Origin: Saccharomyces uvarum
Lineage: Eukaryota; Ascomycota; Saccharomycetes; Saccharomycetales; Saccharomycetaceae
Direction of reading: 5' to 3'
DNA length: 64,000 nt
Assembly: GCA_947243795.1 (NCBI GenBank)
Contig: OX365932.1
Coordinates: 248,001-312,000, forward strand
Position 1 is the first letter of the stretch. Each line of letters begins with the position of its first letter. Positions 41,615 through 57,176 of this stretch are shown here, piece after piece. The notes beneath the pieces were generated by a model. It saw nothing but the letters and a program-made list of their open reading frames with translations, did not search any database and was not told where the DNA came from. The position numbers and the translations under genes were made by a program.

Positions 41615-43381
41615 ATGATGAATCCACACGTTCAAGAAAATTTGCAAGCCATCCATAACGCCTTAAGCAATTTTGATACATCGTTTTTATCGGAAGATGA
41701 AGAAGATTACTGTCCCCTTTGTATTGAGCCAATGGATATTACTGACAAGAATTTTTTCCCCTGTCCCTGTGGTTACCAAATCTGTCAATTCTGTTACAAC
41801 AATATCAGACAAAATCCAGAGTTAAATGGCCGTTGCCCAGCATGTCGTCGTAAGTACGATGATGAGAACGTGAGGTACGTCACGTTGTCTCCTGAAGAGC
41901 TGAAATTGGAAAGGGCCAAACTAGCTAGAAAGGAAAAGGAGAGAAAGCATAGAGAGAAAGAACGTAAAGAGAACGAATATACAAATAGAAAGCATTTATC
42001 TGGCACTAGAGTCATTCAAAAGAATTTGGTTTATGTAGTCGGTATCAACCCTCCCGTTCCGTATGAAGAAGTTGCTCCCGCCCTGAAATCTGAAAAATAT
42101 TTTGGCCAATATGGTAAAATAAATAAGATTGTGGTTAATAGAAAGACACCCCATTCTAACAATGCCGCCGGCGAGCACTATCACCACCATTCCCCAGGCT
42201 ACGGTGTCTACATTACCTTTGCGTCCAAGGATGATGCTGCAAGATGTATAGCCCAGGTGGATGGAACGTATATGGATGGTCGCCTCATTAAAGCTGCATA
42301 TGGTACCACTAAATACTGCTCTTCTTATCTAAGAGGATTGCCATGCCCAAATCCAAACTGTATGTTTTTACACGAACCTGGGGAGGAAGCTGATTCTTTC
42401 AATAAAAGGGAACTACACAACAAACAACAAGCACAACAGCAAGGCGGTGGAACTACGTTTCCTAGAACTGGCATACAAAACAATGTACCCGCTAGTGCAG
42501 CCGGTTCAAACACCAACCTACTAAGTGAGCACTTCAACAGCACACCATCACCAGCTGCTATGAGGGCTCAATTACATCAAGACAGCCACACAGGTGCAGG
42601 GACGCCCGTTTTAACTCCTGCTCCAGTCCCCGCTGGATCGAATCCATGGGGTGTTACTCAATCAGCTACACCTATCGCATCTATCAATCTCTCCAAGAAC
42701 AATAGCTCCATCAACTTACCAACATTGAACGATTCCCTGGGCCACCATACTATTACCACAACTGAGACTTGTACCACAACTACTACAACCATCACGAGCA
42801 ACAATGTCACAACTCACTCCCATGGCAGCAGCAAGAAAAAACATTCTCTTGCTGCGGAAGAATACAAAGACCCTTACGATGCGTTGGGAAATGCCGTCGG
42901 CTTTTTGGACGCAAGACTACATTCTCTATCAAATTACCAAAAACGTCCTATATCTATCAAATCCAACATTGTTGATGACGAGACCTATAGAAAGTATCCA
43001 TCATTATTTTCTTGGGACAAAATTGAAACTTCCAAGAGAAGTGATAACGTTTTGGCAAATAAACTTGTGGAGATACTAGCTATTAAGCCAACAGACTACT
43101 TTGCTTCCGTGGTTCAATTCTTACAAAGCGTGAACGTTGGTGCAAATGACAGCATTGCACTTACTGAGAACATGAAAGCATCCTCTCAACCAATAAGACT
43201 ACAAACCGTCCAACAGCAAATTCAACCCCCACTAAACGTCAGCACTCCTCCACCAGGTATTTTTGGCCCACAAAATAAAGTACCCATGCAACAACAGCCA
43301 ATGGGTGAAACAAGCTCAAGGAACTCTTCTGATCTACTAAACCAACTAATCAACGGAAGAAAGATTATTGCTGGCAATTAA
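41615..43381 (+). CDS. MOT2: Mot2/Not4, E3 ubiquitin ligase of the CCR4-NOT complex
   Basis: 588 aa. A C4C4-type RING finger at residues 33-77 (C33, C36, C50, C52, C57, C60, C74, C77) recruits Ubc4/5. A charged coiled-coil linker (about 95-125) precedes an RRM (about 135-230) and a C3H1 zinc finger (CSSYLRGLPCPNPNCMFLH, about 233-251). The C-terminal half is Gln/Asn/Ser/Thr-rich, with a conserved segment that docks on Not1 (KDPYDALGNAVGFLDARLHSL, about 420). It ubiquitinates ribosomal proteins and acts in translation quality control. Two ATGs stand together; the first is used. Confidence 0.97.
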   Translation: MMNPHVQENLQAIHNALSNFDTSFLSEDEEDYCPLCIEPMDITDKNFFPCPCGYQICQFCYNNIRQNPELNGRCPACRRKYDDENVRYVTLSPEELKLERAKLARKEKERKHREKERKENEYTNRKHLSGTRVIQKNLVYVVGINPPVPYEEVAPALKSEKYFGQYGKINKIVVNRKTPHSNNAAGEHYHHHSPGYGVYITFASKDDAARCIAQVDGTYMDGRLIKAAYGTTKYCSSYLRGLPCPNPNCMFLHEPGEEADSFNKRELHNKQQAQQQGGGTTFPRTGIQNNVPASAAGSNTNLLSEHFNSTPSPAAMRAQLHQDSHTGAGTPVLTPAPVPAGSNPWGVTQSATPIASINLSKNNSSINLPTLNDSLGHHTITTTETCTTTTTTITSNNVTTHSHGSSKKKHSLAAEEYKDPYDALGNAVGFLDARLHSLSNYQKRPISIKSNIVDDETYRKYPSLFSWDKIETSKRSDNVLANKLVEILAIKPTDYFASVVQFLQSVNVGANDSIALTENMKASSQPIRLQTVQQQIQPPLNVSTPPPGIFGPQNKVPMQQQPMGETSSRNSSDLLNQLINGRKIIAGN

Positions 43382-46567
<3,186 letters not shown>

Positions 46568-47455
46568 CTGCTGTGTGTAGTAGATATGTAGATTTCTAAC
46601 ATAACAATAATACATATTTGACAATATAAACAACAGATCAAGGTGGTTATCGCATATGAAACAGTAACATATACACAGAAAACAGAAAAACGTTTTGAAT
46701 TCTGGACCTTCCAATAGCAACAGGTAATGAACTATTTTACTACATCACAAGAAATGATTGCCGCATTTGGACATCCATAAATAACAGGGCGTTACCATAG
46801 AAAATTACTGCTTGGGGGATTACTGTTTAAGAAAATCCCTGGAACGAAGGAACTCCTAAGACGGAAATCTCGTTGCCAGGTCAATGCTGGGTTTTCTATA
46901 GCCTTTGTCCGCTAATGTGGTTTGTTTTGCGGCAACTTCTGGGGAGAGAATATTCCGTAGACTCAGAACGGTTTTGTTTACGCGTTTTATCGAATAAATC
47001 GGAAAAGACGCGTTAAGTGCAGTCGGGTAAGCTCATCCCTTGCTACTTTAATTGCTCCATTCCCAGAAACTTTCAGTGAACGCGTCATTTTGATCCTCAG
47101 GACACAGAAATCCTTGCAGGATGTAAGTGGGTGCTGGAAAAGAACGCGTAAAATCTATATGGAAATTTTTTTTGGAAGCTGGGAAATAATAAGTTGCCGT
47201 GGTCAGTTTCGTGTTTCAGAGAAAACTCCAACAAAGTCTGTGCGATTCACGGTTCGTAACAACAAGTTTTAACATTTATCCAGTTGCCTTAGTTCGGTTG
47301 GGCACATCAAATCAAAATATATATAAAGGTGCTTATATTTTATTGTTCAAAGGAATTCTTTACTTGAATTTTAATTACACTCTGATCCATTTATTGTTGT
47401 TCACAGCAAGGACAACAAGCACAAGCGACACTTCATTTGTTGACATAATAACATC
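46568..47455. other. ARG5,6 3' flank and RNR1 promoter
   Basis: Non-coding. The RNR1 promoter occupies the right part, with four MluI cell-cycle boxes (listed) and a TATA-like atatatataaagg near 47315. Confidence 0.65.
46980..47149. promoter_or_regulatory. Four MluI cell-cycle boxes (MCB), RNR1 promoter
   Basis: ACGCGT at 46980-46985, 47008-47013, 47080-47085 and 47144-47149, about 310-475 bases before RNR1. They are binding sites for MBF (Mbp1-Swi6), which drives the G1/S peak of RNR1. Confidence 0.9.
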
Positions 47456-50122
47456 ATGTACGTTTATAAAAGAGACGGTCATAAAGAACCTGTCCAATTC
47501 GATAAGATCACTGCCCGTATATCACGCTTATGCTATGGTTTAGATCCAAAACATGTTGACGCCGTTAAGGTCACCCAACGTATTATTTCAGGTGTCTATG
47601 AAGGTGTTACAACGATCGAGCTAGACAATTTGGCCGCTGAAACATGTGCTTACATGACCACTGTTCACCCAGATTACGCTACTTTGGCTGCTAGAATCGC
47701 CATTTCTAATTTACATAAACAAACCACGAAACAGTTTTCTAAAGTTGTTGAGGATCTTTATAGATACGTCAACCCTGCTACCGGCAAAGCCGCTCCTATG
47801 ATTTCTGACGATGTTTACAATATTGTCATGGAAAACAAGGATAAACTAAACTCAGCTATTGTCTATGACAGAGATTTTCAGTACAGTTACTTCGGTTTCA
47901 AAACTTTGGAACGTTCTTACTTGTTGAGAGTCAACGGTCAAGTTGCTGAACGTCCACAACACTTAATCATGAGAGTCGCCTTAGGTATCCACGGTAAAAA
48001 CATTGAGGCCGCTCTAGAAACCTATAACTTGATGTCCCTAAAATACTTTACTCATGCCTCTCCAACTTTATTTAACGCTGGTACACCAAAACCCCAAATG
48101 TCCTCCTGTTTCTTAGTTGCAATGAAGGATGATTCCATTGAAGGTATCTACGACACTTTGAAGGAATGTGCTTTGATTTCCAAAACTGCTGGTGGTATTG
48201 GTCTACATATTCATAACATTCGTGCAACCGGCTCTTATATTGCTGGTACAAACGGGACTTCTAACGGGTTAATTCCTATGATCCGTGTCTTCAACAATAC
48301 TGCCCGTTATGTTGACCAGGGTGGTAACAAGAGACCTGGTGCCTTTGCTCTATATTTGGAGCCATGGCACGCTGATATCTTCGACTTCATCGACATTAGA
48401 AAGAATCACGGTAAGGAAGAAATCCGTGCAAGAGATTTATTCCCAGCTCTATGGGTTCCTGATCTTTTCATGAAGCGTGTCGAAGAAAACGGCACTTGGA
48501 CTTTATTCTCTCCTACATCGGCCCCAGGCTTAAGTGACTGCTACGGTGACGAATTTGAAGCCCTATATACCCGTTACGAAAAAGAAGGTCGTGGTAAGAC
48601 TATCAAGGCTCAAAAATTATGGTACTCTATCTTGGAAGCACAAACGGAAACTGGTACACCCTTTGTTGTTTACAAGGATGCTTGTAACAGGAAATCCAAC
48701 CAAAAGAACTTGGGTGTTATCAAGTCATCTAATTTGTGCTGTGAAATTGTTGAATACTCCGCCCCAGATGAGACTGCTGTTTGTAACTTGGCTTCTGTTG
48801 CTTTGCCAGCATTTATTGAAACATCTGAAGACGGCAAAACTTCTACATATAACTTCAAAAAGCTACATGAAATTTCTAAAGTTATTACTCGTAACTTAAA
48901 CAACGTTATTGACCGTAACTACTATCCTGTCGAAGAAGCAAGAAGATCTAATATGAGACACAGACCGATTGCTTTGGGTGTCCAAGGTTTGGCTGACACT
49001 TTCATGTTGTTGCGTTTACCATTCGACTGCGAAGAAGCACGCTTACTAAATATTCAAATCTTTGAAACTATTTACCATGCCTCCATGGAAGCTTCTTGTG
49101 AATTAGCTCAAATAGATGGCCCATACGAAACCTTCCAAGGCTCTCCAGCTTCTCAAGGTATACTTCAATTCGATATGTGGGACCAAAAACCATACGGTAT
49201 GTGGGATTGGGATACTTTGAGAAATGACATCATGAAGCATGGTATTAGAAACTCTTTAACCATGGCACCTATGCCTACTGCATCCACATCCCAGATTCTA
49301 GGTTACAACGAGTGTTTCGAACCAGTTACTTCCAACATGTACTCTCGTCGTGTCCTATCTGGTGAATTTCAAGTCGTCAATCCATACTTATTGCGTGATT
49401 TGGTTGATTTGGGTATTTGGGATGATGGTATGAAGCAATATCTAATCACACAAAATGGTTCCATTCAAGGTTTACCAAATGTGCCACAAGAATTGAAAGA
49501 TTTGTATAAAACTGTTTGGGAAATTTCACAAAAGACTATCATTAACATGGCAGCCGACCGTGCCGTTTACATCGATCAGTCCCATTCTTTGAATCTATTC
49601 TTGCGTGCCCCAACCATGGGTAAGCTAACAAGTATGCATTTCTACGGTTGGAAGAAGGGTCTAAAGACCGGTATGTATTATTTGAGAACACAAGCCGCTT
49701 CTGCCGCTATTCAATTTACCATTGACCAAAAGGTTGCTGATCAAGCTACTGAAAACATTGCCGATATCTCTAACTTGAAGCGTCCAGCATACATGGCTTC
49801 AAGTGCAAGTTACGCTGCCAGCGACTTTGTGCCTGCAGCCGCCGCTGCAAACGTTACCATTCCATCTCTAGATAGCTCTTCAGAAGTTTCAAGAGATGCA
49901 TCTCCAGCTCTAGCAGGCAATGGCTCGTTAGCTAAAGGAATCTCTGAATTGAAGGTTCAAGAACCTAAGGTGGAAGTTCCCGAAATACCTACGCCAGCAA
50001 AGAGTGAAGAAAAGGCAGCTCCTGTTGCAGGTGAGCAAGAAAGTGAATTTGACATTTACAACTCTAAAGTTATAGCATGTGCCATTGATAACCCAGAAGC
50101 TTGTGAAATGTGTTCAGGTTAA
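47456..50122 (+). CDS. RNR1: Rnr1, large subunit of ribonucleotide reductase
   Basis: 888 aa. It reduces ribonucleoside diphosphates to deoxy forms; it is the class Ia alpha subunit, partnered with Rnr2/Rnr4. An ATP-cone for overall activity control occupies the first ~90 residues ([18 protein letters not shown]). The active-site barrel has SSCFLVAM with the first redox Cys, and NLCCEIVEY and [10 protein letters not shown] with the radical and second redox Cys. The swivelling C-terminal tail ends with the CEMC pair C883/C886. The segment before it (about 775-860) is Ala/Ser-rich and flexible. The MCB cluster upstream gives S-phase expression. Confidence 0.98.
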   Translation: MYVYKRDGHKEPVQFDKITARISRLCYGLDPKHVDAVKVTQRIISGVYEGVTTIELDNLAAETCAYMTTVHPDYATLAARIAISNLHKQTTKQFSKVVEDLYRYVNPATGKAAPMISDDVYNIVMENKDKLNSAIVYDRDFQYSYFGFKTLERSYLLRVNGQVAERPQHLIMRVALGIHGKNIEAALETYNLMSLKYFTHASPTLFNAGTPKPQMSSCFLVAMKDDSIEGIYDTLKECALISKTAGGIGLHIHNIRATGSYIAGTNGTSNGLIPMIRVFNNTARYVDQGGNKRPGAFALYLEPWHADIFDFIDIRKNHGKEEIRARDLFPALWVPDLFMKRVEENGTWTLFSPTSAPGLSDCYGDEFEALYTRYEKEGRGKTIKAQKLWYSILEAQTETGTPFVVYKDACNRKSNQKNLGVIKSSNLCCEIVEYSAPDETAVCNLASVALPAFIETSEDGKTSTYNFKKLHEISKVITRNLNNVIDRNYYPVEEARRSNMRHRPIALGVQGLADTFMLLRLPFDCEEARLLNIQIFETIYHASMEASCELAQIDGPYETFQGSPASQGILQFDMWDQKPYGMWDWDTLRNDIMKHGIRNSLTMAPMPTASTSQILGYNECFEPVTSNMYSRRVLSGEFQVVNPYLLRDLVDLGIWDDGMKQYLITQNGSIQGLPNVPQELKDLYKTVWEISQKTIINMAADRAVYIDQSHSLNLFLRAPTMGKLTSMHFYGWKKGLKTGMYYLRTQAASAAIQFTIDQKVADQATENIADISNLKRPAYMASSASYAASDFVPAAAAANVTIPSLDSSSEVSRDASPALAGNGSLAKGISELKVQEPKVEVPEIPTPAKSEEKAAPVAGEQESEFDIYNSKVIACAIDNPEACEMCSG

Positions 50123-50485
50123 TAAGGGTTTAGAAAAATTTGTTTCGTTCTGTCATCAGTTTTATTTTTCTAAAAAATTTGGGTGTTTTCTTCAAGGTGT
50201 AATTTTCTATTTTTCGTTTTCTCTGATAAAAAACTGGTTTCCATTCTAATGCCAAGTTTAAAGGTACCTATATATGTCCACTAGTTCATTTTTCAACTTT
50301 GCATATATAAATATAAAAAAAATTTAATGTCAATAATTTTTAAAATAAACATCATGTTACGTCGTTGTAGTCAAGTGAAGTTAACACCCACGTTTCTTTT
50401 GCATCCCCCATGTCGCCCGAGATGGTGTTGTTTGGAGAAGAATTATAATTACACTTTCGACCGGGAAATACATCCTTATACGTAT
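50123..50485. other. RNR1/TDA2 convergent 3' region
   Basis: Shared 3' flank, AT-rich. A 72-codon plus-strand frame here overlaps the end of TDA2 and has no recognisable features. Confidence 0.5.
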
Positions 50486-50866
50486 CTATTTGTGAAGCCA
50501 GAGAATTGTAATCAAGTAACACCTCCTGCTATCTACATCCTCTAATTTATAATTGAATATCCCATCTTTCTTAGACTGCCATGATGCACCTATATCATTC
50601 TTGAATGAAAATTTAGAGCCCCCCTCAGTGGGTTCTTCTAGGTCCAACGTAGTTACCGAAACAATGTACTTGTATAAGGACGAATGCTTTTCCAATTTCT
50701 CCAGGATAGATTTTATCAAAGGGTTCGAAGATGGCTTGGTGGAAAGATCACTCTCATTTTCATCCCTTATGCTATCATGGCTTTCTTGAATGAACAAAAT
50801 TAGCTTTTCTTGGGGCAGAGGAGAGTTATCATTCCTTCCATCGTGGATCTCAATTTGCATGGTCAT
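50486..50866 (-). CDS. TDA2: Tda2, TcTex-like actin-patch protein
   Basis: 126 aa from the ATG at 50866, the length I recall for the S. cerevisiae protein. Tda2 is a dynein-light-chain-like (TcTex fold) dimer that binds Aim21 at endocytic actin patches and regulates barbed-end assembly. Recognisable blocks are [54 protein letters not shown] and the LITILWLHK end. An ATG at 50890 would add eight residues (MVKRAKDN) and one at 50860 would remove two; the middle one is preferred on length. Confidence 0.9.
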   Translation of the reverse strand: MTMQIEIHDGRNDNSPLPQEKLILFIQESHDSIRDENESDLSTKPSSNPLIKSILEKLEKHSSLYKYIVSVTTLDLEEPTEGGSKFSFKNDIGASWQSKKDGIFNYKLEDVDSRRCYLITILWLHK

Positions 50867-51748
<882 letters not shown>

Positions 51749-52612
51749 GATTGTAGTTCCGGTTTCATTAAATAATAAATTGTGCATCAAAAACTGTGTT
51801 TTTCAAGAAGCTCGCAACTAGTTTGGTTTCATATAGGCGCATATATAGAAAATACACATCTAGGTAAATAATGAACAATTAAAAATATTCATGTTTCAAA
51901 GATACTATGACTATTATTTTCAAAGACGAGAAATACTATAGTCCTTCGCCAAGAGTATAAGTGGCAAGGAAAAAAAGCCTTTCGATGGGGCAGTATCTTC
52001 TCTTTCAGGCTACTATGCTTTAAATTTTTTTTACATATACGTAAAAGGCGTATACAAAAGAATAGGGTCCCGCCGCTTCACCATATTTTTTTCTTTTGGC
52101 CGATACCGGTCTAATGACTGACCCATAGCATATGCATTTAAACGTACCAAGAACTAGACAACTTTGCAAAAAAAATAGCCGTAGAGCTCTTAGTTGGCAT
52201 TGTAGCAAAAGTTGGAGCCGTGCGTAATATTTTTTTTTGCAATGGACTCCCGCCAACTTTCAGCATACCGCTTTAGGCGCCAAAAAATTCAGAAAATGTC
52301 AACTCCTCTTGTTTTTTCTCACAAAGTGAGGGGGTTGTGTCGCTAAGCCGGCACTCAAAACGTTGAAAGGCTTTTGACTCATCGCTGCGCTGTTTCTTAG
52401 AGCTTGCCGATGAGAATAGCCTCGAGGAACAGAATAGAAAAATAAACCGTGATTATATAAGCGCTACATACAAGCACGTTCGAAGCTTTGTTTTTGGCTC
52501 TAGAACATGCCTCAGAATAGTCTCTTTGTATATAAACCACCAAATATATATTTAATCTGACGCAGTGGGGACAGAGAAGAAGTCTATACTATTGAAAAGA
52601 AAAGAAAAAGTA
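51749..52612. other. VTC1 3' flank and ALD5 promoter
   Basis: About 860 bases without a supported ORF. The ALD5 side has TATA-like sequence (tgtatataaacc near 52525). Nothing else is evident. Confidence 0.55.
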
Positions 52613-54175
52613 ATGTTTTCCCGTACAAGAACCACAGCTTTGAGATCCAACTCGTTTGCAAGAAATTTGCTGCGTCTTTATTCGCAGGCGCCATTGAGGG
52701 TTCCAATCACCTTACCAAATGGTCTTACGTATGAACAGCCAACTGGTTTATTCATCAATGGTGAATTTGTTGCTTCCAAGCAAAATAAGACGTTTGATGT
52801 GATTAACCCATCTACCGAAGAGAAAATCACCACCGTCTACAGGGCTATGGATGACGACGTCGACACAGCCGTTGCAGCTGCCAAAAAGGCTTTTGAGACC
52901 AAATGGTCCATTGTAGAGCCCGAGGTCCGTGCTAGGGCTTTATTCAATCTGGCTGACTTGGTTGAAAAAAACCAAGAGACATTGGCTGCCATTGAATCGA
53001 TGGATAATGGTAAATCACTATTCTGCTCGCGTGGTGACGTTGCTTTGGTGTCGAAGTATTTGCGTTCCTGTGGTGGTTGGGCTGACAAACTAAATGGTAA
53101 CGTTATCGATACAGGCAAAGACTATTTCACTTACTCTATTAAAGAACCATTGGGTGTTTGTGGCCAAATTATCCCTTGGAATTTCCCATTATTGATGTGG
53201 TCATGGAAAATCGGTCCTGCTTTGGCTACTGGTAATACTGTCGTGTTGAAACCCGCTGAAACAACTCCATTATCAGCCCTTTTTGCTTCACAGCTTTGTC
53301 AGGAAGCAGGCATCCCCGCAGGTGTGGTGAATATACTGCCAGGCTCTGGTAGAGTTGTTGGTGAAAGGTTGAGTGCACACCCAGACGTGAAGAAGATTGC
53401 CTTCACCGGCTCCACTGCCACCGGTCGCCATATTATGAAGGTAGCCGCCGATACCGTTAAAAAAGTCACTTTGGAATTGGGAGGTAAATCACCAAATATC
53501 GTGTTTGCTGATGCCGATTTGGATAAAGCTGTTAAGAACATTGCATTTGGTATATTTTTCAACTCTGGTGAAGTGTGCTGTGCAGGTTCTAGAATTTACA
53601 TTCAAGATACAGTATATGAGGAAGTCTTGACAAAATTGAAAGAGTATACTGAAACATTAAAGGTCGGCGATCCATTCAATGAGGATGTTTTCCAAGGTGC
53701 CCAAACATCTGATAAACAACTGCATAAGATTCTGGATTACGTCAATGTGGCTAAGTCAGAGGGAGCTCGTCTTGTTACTGGGGGAGAAAGGCAAGGCGAT
53801 AAGGGCTACTTTGTCAAGCCAACTATTTTTGCTGACGTCAAAGAAGATATGAAAATTGTTAAGGATGAAGTGTTTGGTCCCATCGTAACTGTTTCCAAGT
53901 TCTCTACTGTTGATGAAGTCATTGCTATGGCAAACGACTCTCAATATGGGCTAGCTGCCGGTATCCACACAAACGATATTAACAAAGCTGTCAATGTGTC
54001 CAATAGAGTAAAAGCTGGTACAGTTTGGGTAAATACTTATAATGACTTCCACCAAAATGTTCCATTTGGTGGATTTGGCCAGTCAGGTATTGGGCGTGAA
54101 ATGGGTGATGCTGCTTTGAGTAATTATACTCAAGTGAAATCTGTCAGAATTGCCATCGACAAACCAATCCGTTGA
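52613..54175 (+). CDS. ALD5: Ald5, mitochondrial aldehyde dehydrogenase
   Basis: 520 aa from the ATG at 52613; the frame extends upstream only without an ATG. It oxidises acetaldehyde to acetate with NADP preference, for electron-transport-chain upkeep and acetate formation. The N-terminus is a presequence ([23 protein letters not shown], basic and free of acids). Signatures are [21 protein letters not shown], the Rossmann FTGSTATGR, the general-base region LELGGKSP and the catalytic C322 in [21 protein letters not shown] lies near the end. Confidence 0.96.
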   Translation: MFSRTRTTALRSNSFARNLLRLYSQAPLRVPITLPNGLTYEQPTGLFINGEFVASKQNKTFDVINPSTEEKITTVYRAMDDDVDTAVAAAKKAFETKWSIVEPEVRARALFNLADLVEKNQETLAAIESMDNGKSLFCSRGDVALVSKYLRSCGGWADKLNGNVIDTGKDYFTYSIKEPLGVCGQIIPWNFPLLMWSWKIGPALATGNTVVLKPAETTPLSALFASQLCQEAGIPAGVVNILPGSGRVVGERLSAHPDVKKIAFTGSTATGRHIMKVAADTVKKVTLELGGKSPNIVFADADLDKAVKNIAFGIFFNSGEVCCAGSRIYIQDTVYEEVLTKLKEYTETLKVGDPFNEDVFQGAQTSDKQLHKILDYVNVAKSEGARLVTGGERQGDKGYFVKPTIFADVKEDMKIVKDEVFGPIVTVSKFSTVDEVIAMANDSQYGLAAGIHTNDINKAVNVSNRVKAGTVWVNTYNDFHQNVPFGGFGQSGIGREMGDAALSNYTQVKSVRIAIDKPIR

Positions 54176-54566
54176 AGTGACATAGAACTGCATTAACTGC
54201 TTAACGAAGATGTGTATGATAAACATTATAGAATAATGAAAACCATCTCGTGACATGCAGACAAGACAAAACAGAGCAACGATATTGAAAAAGAAATTAA
54301 AAACAAAAAAAAAACGTAACGTGATAAACATTAATGAACAATGTATTTACATTCTTAAGCATAGGCAATAAACTGCCTTCTTTTATAACTTCTTTTTCTT
54401 TTCTTTTGAAGATAATGTGTATGTAAAATTATATACTAATAGAAAATATTTCATTTATCTAGCCATGAACTAATTGCCTTTCTTCTCTTTGAACTTCGAC
54501 TTTAATTCAGCCAGAAAAGGAACAACAAAGATCATTGCCGTTCCAAGATTACAGATAATCGATTCC

Positions 54567-54580
54567 ACACCCATACATTT
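54567..54580. promoter_or_regulatory. Rap1-type site, RPS24A promoter
   Basis: ACACCCATACATTT, a perfect match to the consensus used in ribosomal protein promoters, about 340 bases before the ATG and followed by the expected T-rich tract. Confidence 0.85.
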
Positions 54581-54631
54581 CAAGAACCCAAACAATTTTA
54601 CTTATGTCTTTTTATTTGTTTCAGTTTTTTT

Positions 54632-54820
54632 TTTCACCGTCGTGAAATAGACTGCCCGATGCCGCAGGCTACCGCCCAGGAGCACCTTCCATTCACGGAG
54701 GAGTTTAGTGGTAAGAGGCTAGGCTCCACTGGCGGGAGGCGTCAGAGGGGAGGCTTTCTTTGGAGGGAAAGCTCTACTCAGTCTCCCACCCAGCGCTCCT
54801 GCTTTGCCTTCGCAAAGCAG
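54632..54820. other. GC-rich block with nested inverted repeats
   Basis: Bases 54651-54820 are about 61% G+C by hand count (103 of 170), far above the surroundings. Pairings in order: hairpin TTTCAC/GTGAAA (54632-54647); nested arms CAGGAGC (54677-54683) with GCTCCTG (54795-54801), CTGGCGGGAG (54729-54738) with CTCCCACCCAG (54783-54793, one mismatch and one bulge), and GCTTTC (54753-54758) with GAAAGC (54767-54772); and a 9-bp hairpin CTGCTTTGC/GCAAAGCAG (54799-54820). It could be a non-coding RNA, a structured leader or a promoter element. I do not recognise it. Confidence 0.6.
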
Positions 54821-54915
54821 TAATTGCATAACTATAGTGAATTTCAAAAGCTAAAAAACGATTAGGTATTGGTTCAAAATAAAGATCACAAGAAACCATC
54901 ATAGATTAAGCAGAA

Positions 54916-55847
54916 ATGGTATGTTAAAACGTAATGAAATGCGAAACGATGTCCTATATCCGATGTATAATGTGTTACAAATTAGAATGGAGAAGAAATA
55001 TGAAACCACTGTTATGAAAAAATGAAAAAACTTCAGCGACTCTCTATGAAAGCAATCGAAGTACCCACTATTAATGGCTAAAGGATACCTGGCTCTCCAT
55101 GTAATTTGTGTATATTCATTTGCTTAGTGGGAAAAGCCTGAAATTCAAAGAATAATAAGCCACCTTTCCAATTCTGAATTTACATTAAGCTTTGGACGTT
55201 ATGAGGCTCAACGATCACCTTCCACCACTACAGAGGCTGTAATAATATCTTACGTAGTTGAACAAACGGGCCTAAGCAATGATTAAGCAATAGCAGAATA
55301 TTTGACAAGAGTAACATCTATTTTGTATCAAAGGAATTAGCGAGAATCCTCAAGGACGTCACTTTCCAGATTTTCCTCACCATAAAGTCTAATTTACTAA
55401 CAAACTTTGAATATGGTATTTCTGCCTATTATTTTTATTTAGTCTGACGCTGTCACTATCCGTACTAGAAAGGTTATCTCCAACCCATTGTTGGCCAGAA
55501 AGCAATTCGTTGTCGACGTCTTGCACCCAAACAGAGCTAATGTCTCTAAGGATGAATTGCGTGAAAAATTGGCTGAAGTCTACAAGGCTGAAAAGGACGC
55601 TGTCTCCGTTTTTGGTTTCAGAACCCAATTTGGTGGTAGTAAGTCCATCGGTTTCGGTTTGATCTACAACTCTGTTGCTGAAGCTAAGAAGTTCGAACCA
55701 ACCTACAGATTAGTCAGATACGGTTTGGCTGAAAAGGTTGAAAAGGCTTCTAGACAACAAAGAAAGCAAAAGAAGAACAGAGACAAGAAGATCTTTGGTA
55801 CTGGTAAGAGATTGGCTAAGAAGGTTGCTCGTCGTAACGCCGATTAA
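54916..55847 (+). CDS. RPS24A: Rps24A, 40S ribosomal protein eS24 (spliced)
   Basis: 135 aa. Exon 1 is just the ATG (54916-54918); exon 2 runs 55443-55847 and begins [26 protein letters not shown]. It is a small basic protein of the small cytosolic subunit, with the conserved FGFRTQFGG turn and a Lys/Arg-rich C-terminus ([16 protein letters not shown] onward). Codon use is strongly biased to highly expressed codons. A Rap1-type site and an unusual GC-rich block lie upstream. Confidence 0.97.
54919..55442 (+). other. RPS24A intron
   Basis: 524 nt. 5' GTATGT at 54919-54924, branch site TACTAAC at 55395-55401, 3' TAG ending at 55442. Splitting directly after the start codon is also found in S. 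cerevisiae RPS24A. Confidence 0.95.
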
Positions 55848-56362
55848 GCAAACTAATTTCAAATCGTCAAAATATTTTAACGGATTGTTTAGTTTTCAAT
55901 ATATAAATATGTGTATCTTTTTCCAATAAAAAATATAATCAATAATTTCAAAAGATTCCAGGAATTATACTTCACTCTTGGGTAAAGGAACAAATATAAG
56001 CGCTAATGTCAGTTACATATCTTATAAGGATTGTATGGTCTTACGTTACGATCGACAGTCAATTTGCTAAAAGGGCCGGTAATAAGCGTTTTTCAAAAAC
56101 TCAACACTTCATACTGCGTACATTGCCATCCTGAAGTTATGTTAGGTTTGGACCTTCCGCGTATTCTCTTTTATAACTATTTTAATCTCCCTTCTTCGCT
56201 TTAGTCACGTGCATCTCCTCCAGTTCACGCATATACAAAAAACTAGCTGAACTGAAGAGCCCCAGCCATAAGTAAGTGTTTATAGACGCAAGTCAACTAA
56301 CATAAAGAGAATCACCTGGAAAACTTTTAGAAAAGAAAAGTGTATAGTCTAAAAGAGATACG
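55848..56362. other. RPS24A 3' flank and YOS1 promoter
   Basis: Non-coding. It contains a tcacgtgcatc (CACGTG near 56205) about 155 bases before YOS1. Nothing else is evident. Confidence 0.5.
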
Positions 56363-56835
56363 ATGATATTTGGATTAGGGAGACTGTTTTATGTTATTCT
56401 ATTACTAATTAATGCTGTTGCTGTGCTGAGTGAAGAAAGATTCTTAAGAAGGAGTATGTAAACTGCGTTGACTCTCGGAAACATTTTTCTGTGAAGGAAC
56501 GACTAATACTAACTATGTTGGAAAATGCTAGTGCATTACTTTATTTGATTCGTACAGTTGGCTTAGGAAGATCAAATGATGAGACACCTGTTTTTGGTCA
56601 GGATCAAAATACCACCAAGTCCAAGGTTGTACAATTGATTGGAGCCGTACAGACTTTACTGAGGAGTATGTTATTTTGATGGGATACGCTGACCTCCTTA
56701 CTCTGTGATGATTTGCTATCTTTGTTTTTTTTATGATTAAAGAGTCTTACTAACAATTATAATTATTATTACCTTTCAGTACCATTAATTGGAATAAATG
56801 TACTGGTGATCATTTACGAATTACTATTGGGATGA
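56363..56835 (+). CDS. YOS1: Yos1, ER-Golgi vesicle transport protein (two introns)
   Basis: 84 aa from three exons: 56363-56453, 56558-56665 and 56780-56835. Yos1 is a small integral membrane protein of COPII vesicles and Golgi that works with Yip1 and Yif1. Hydrophobic segments lie at about residues 1-22 and 66-84, with the polar LSEERFLRRIGLGRSNDE stretch between. It is one residue shorter than the S. cerevisiae protein I recall, at the second or third codon. Splice joins restore RRIGLGRS and LLRIPLIG. Both introns carry GTATGT and TACTAAC. Confidence 0.94.
56454..56557 (+). other. YOS1 intron 1
   Basis: 104 nt. GTATGT at 56454-56459, TACTAAC at 56507-56513, CAG ending at 56557. Confidence 0.93.
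56666..56779 (+). other. YOS1 intron 2
   Basis: 114 nt. GTATGT at 56666-56671, TACTAAC at 56748-56754, CAG ending at 56779. Confidence 0.93.
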
Positions 56836-57176
56836 ACTGAGAACGTGTACAAACAAAAATTACATATATACTATATAATATAAAGACTTAAAGGGACATC
56901 GCTTCGACATTTTTGATATATTGTTCAGATTTTAAAATAACTTTTAAACATGTATAAAAGAATAAATAAAAATGGGTAGCGTACTGAAATTTAGAGGGTT
57001 GATGCAAATTTTTTAAAAGTGTTCTGTTATGTAATGTAGCTATTACTTTTCCGATATTCAGGCAGATGTTATGCATGGTACAGATAGCAAGTTCCTTGAA
57101 ATGATAAATACGATGACGTGAATGAGAATGTGATGTATAAGTGAAAAATAAATGAATACTTTAGGGTGAAGTTTTC
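56836..57176. other. YOS1/PTP3 convergent 3' region
   Basis: AT-rich shared 3' flank. Nothing else is evident. Confidence 0.5.

Larger units (their letters stand above)
54176..54915. other. ALD5 3' flank and RPS24A promoter
   Basis: Non-coding. It contains the Rap1-type site, a T-rich tract (54600-54634) and the GC-rich nested-stem block (listed), then an A-rich leader before the RPS24A ATG. Confidence 0.65.

Noticed and set aside
50327-50545. 72-codon frame after RNR1
   Set aside because: It overlaps the TDA2 3' end on the opposite strand and lies in the AT-rich RNR1 3' flank; no similarity recognised.
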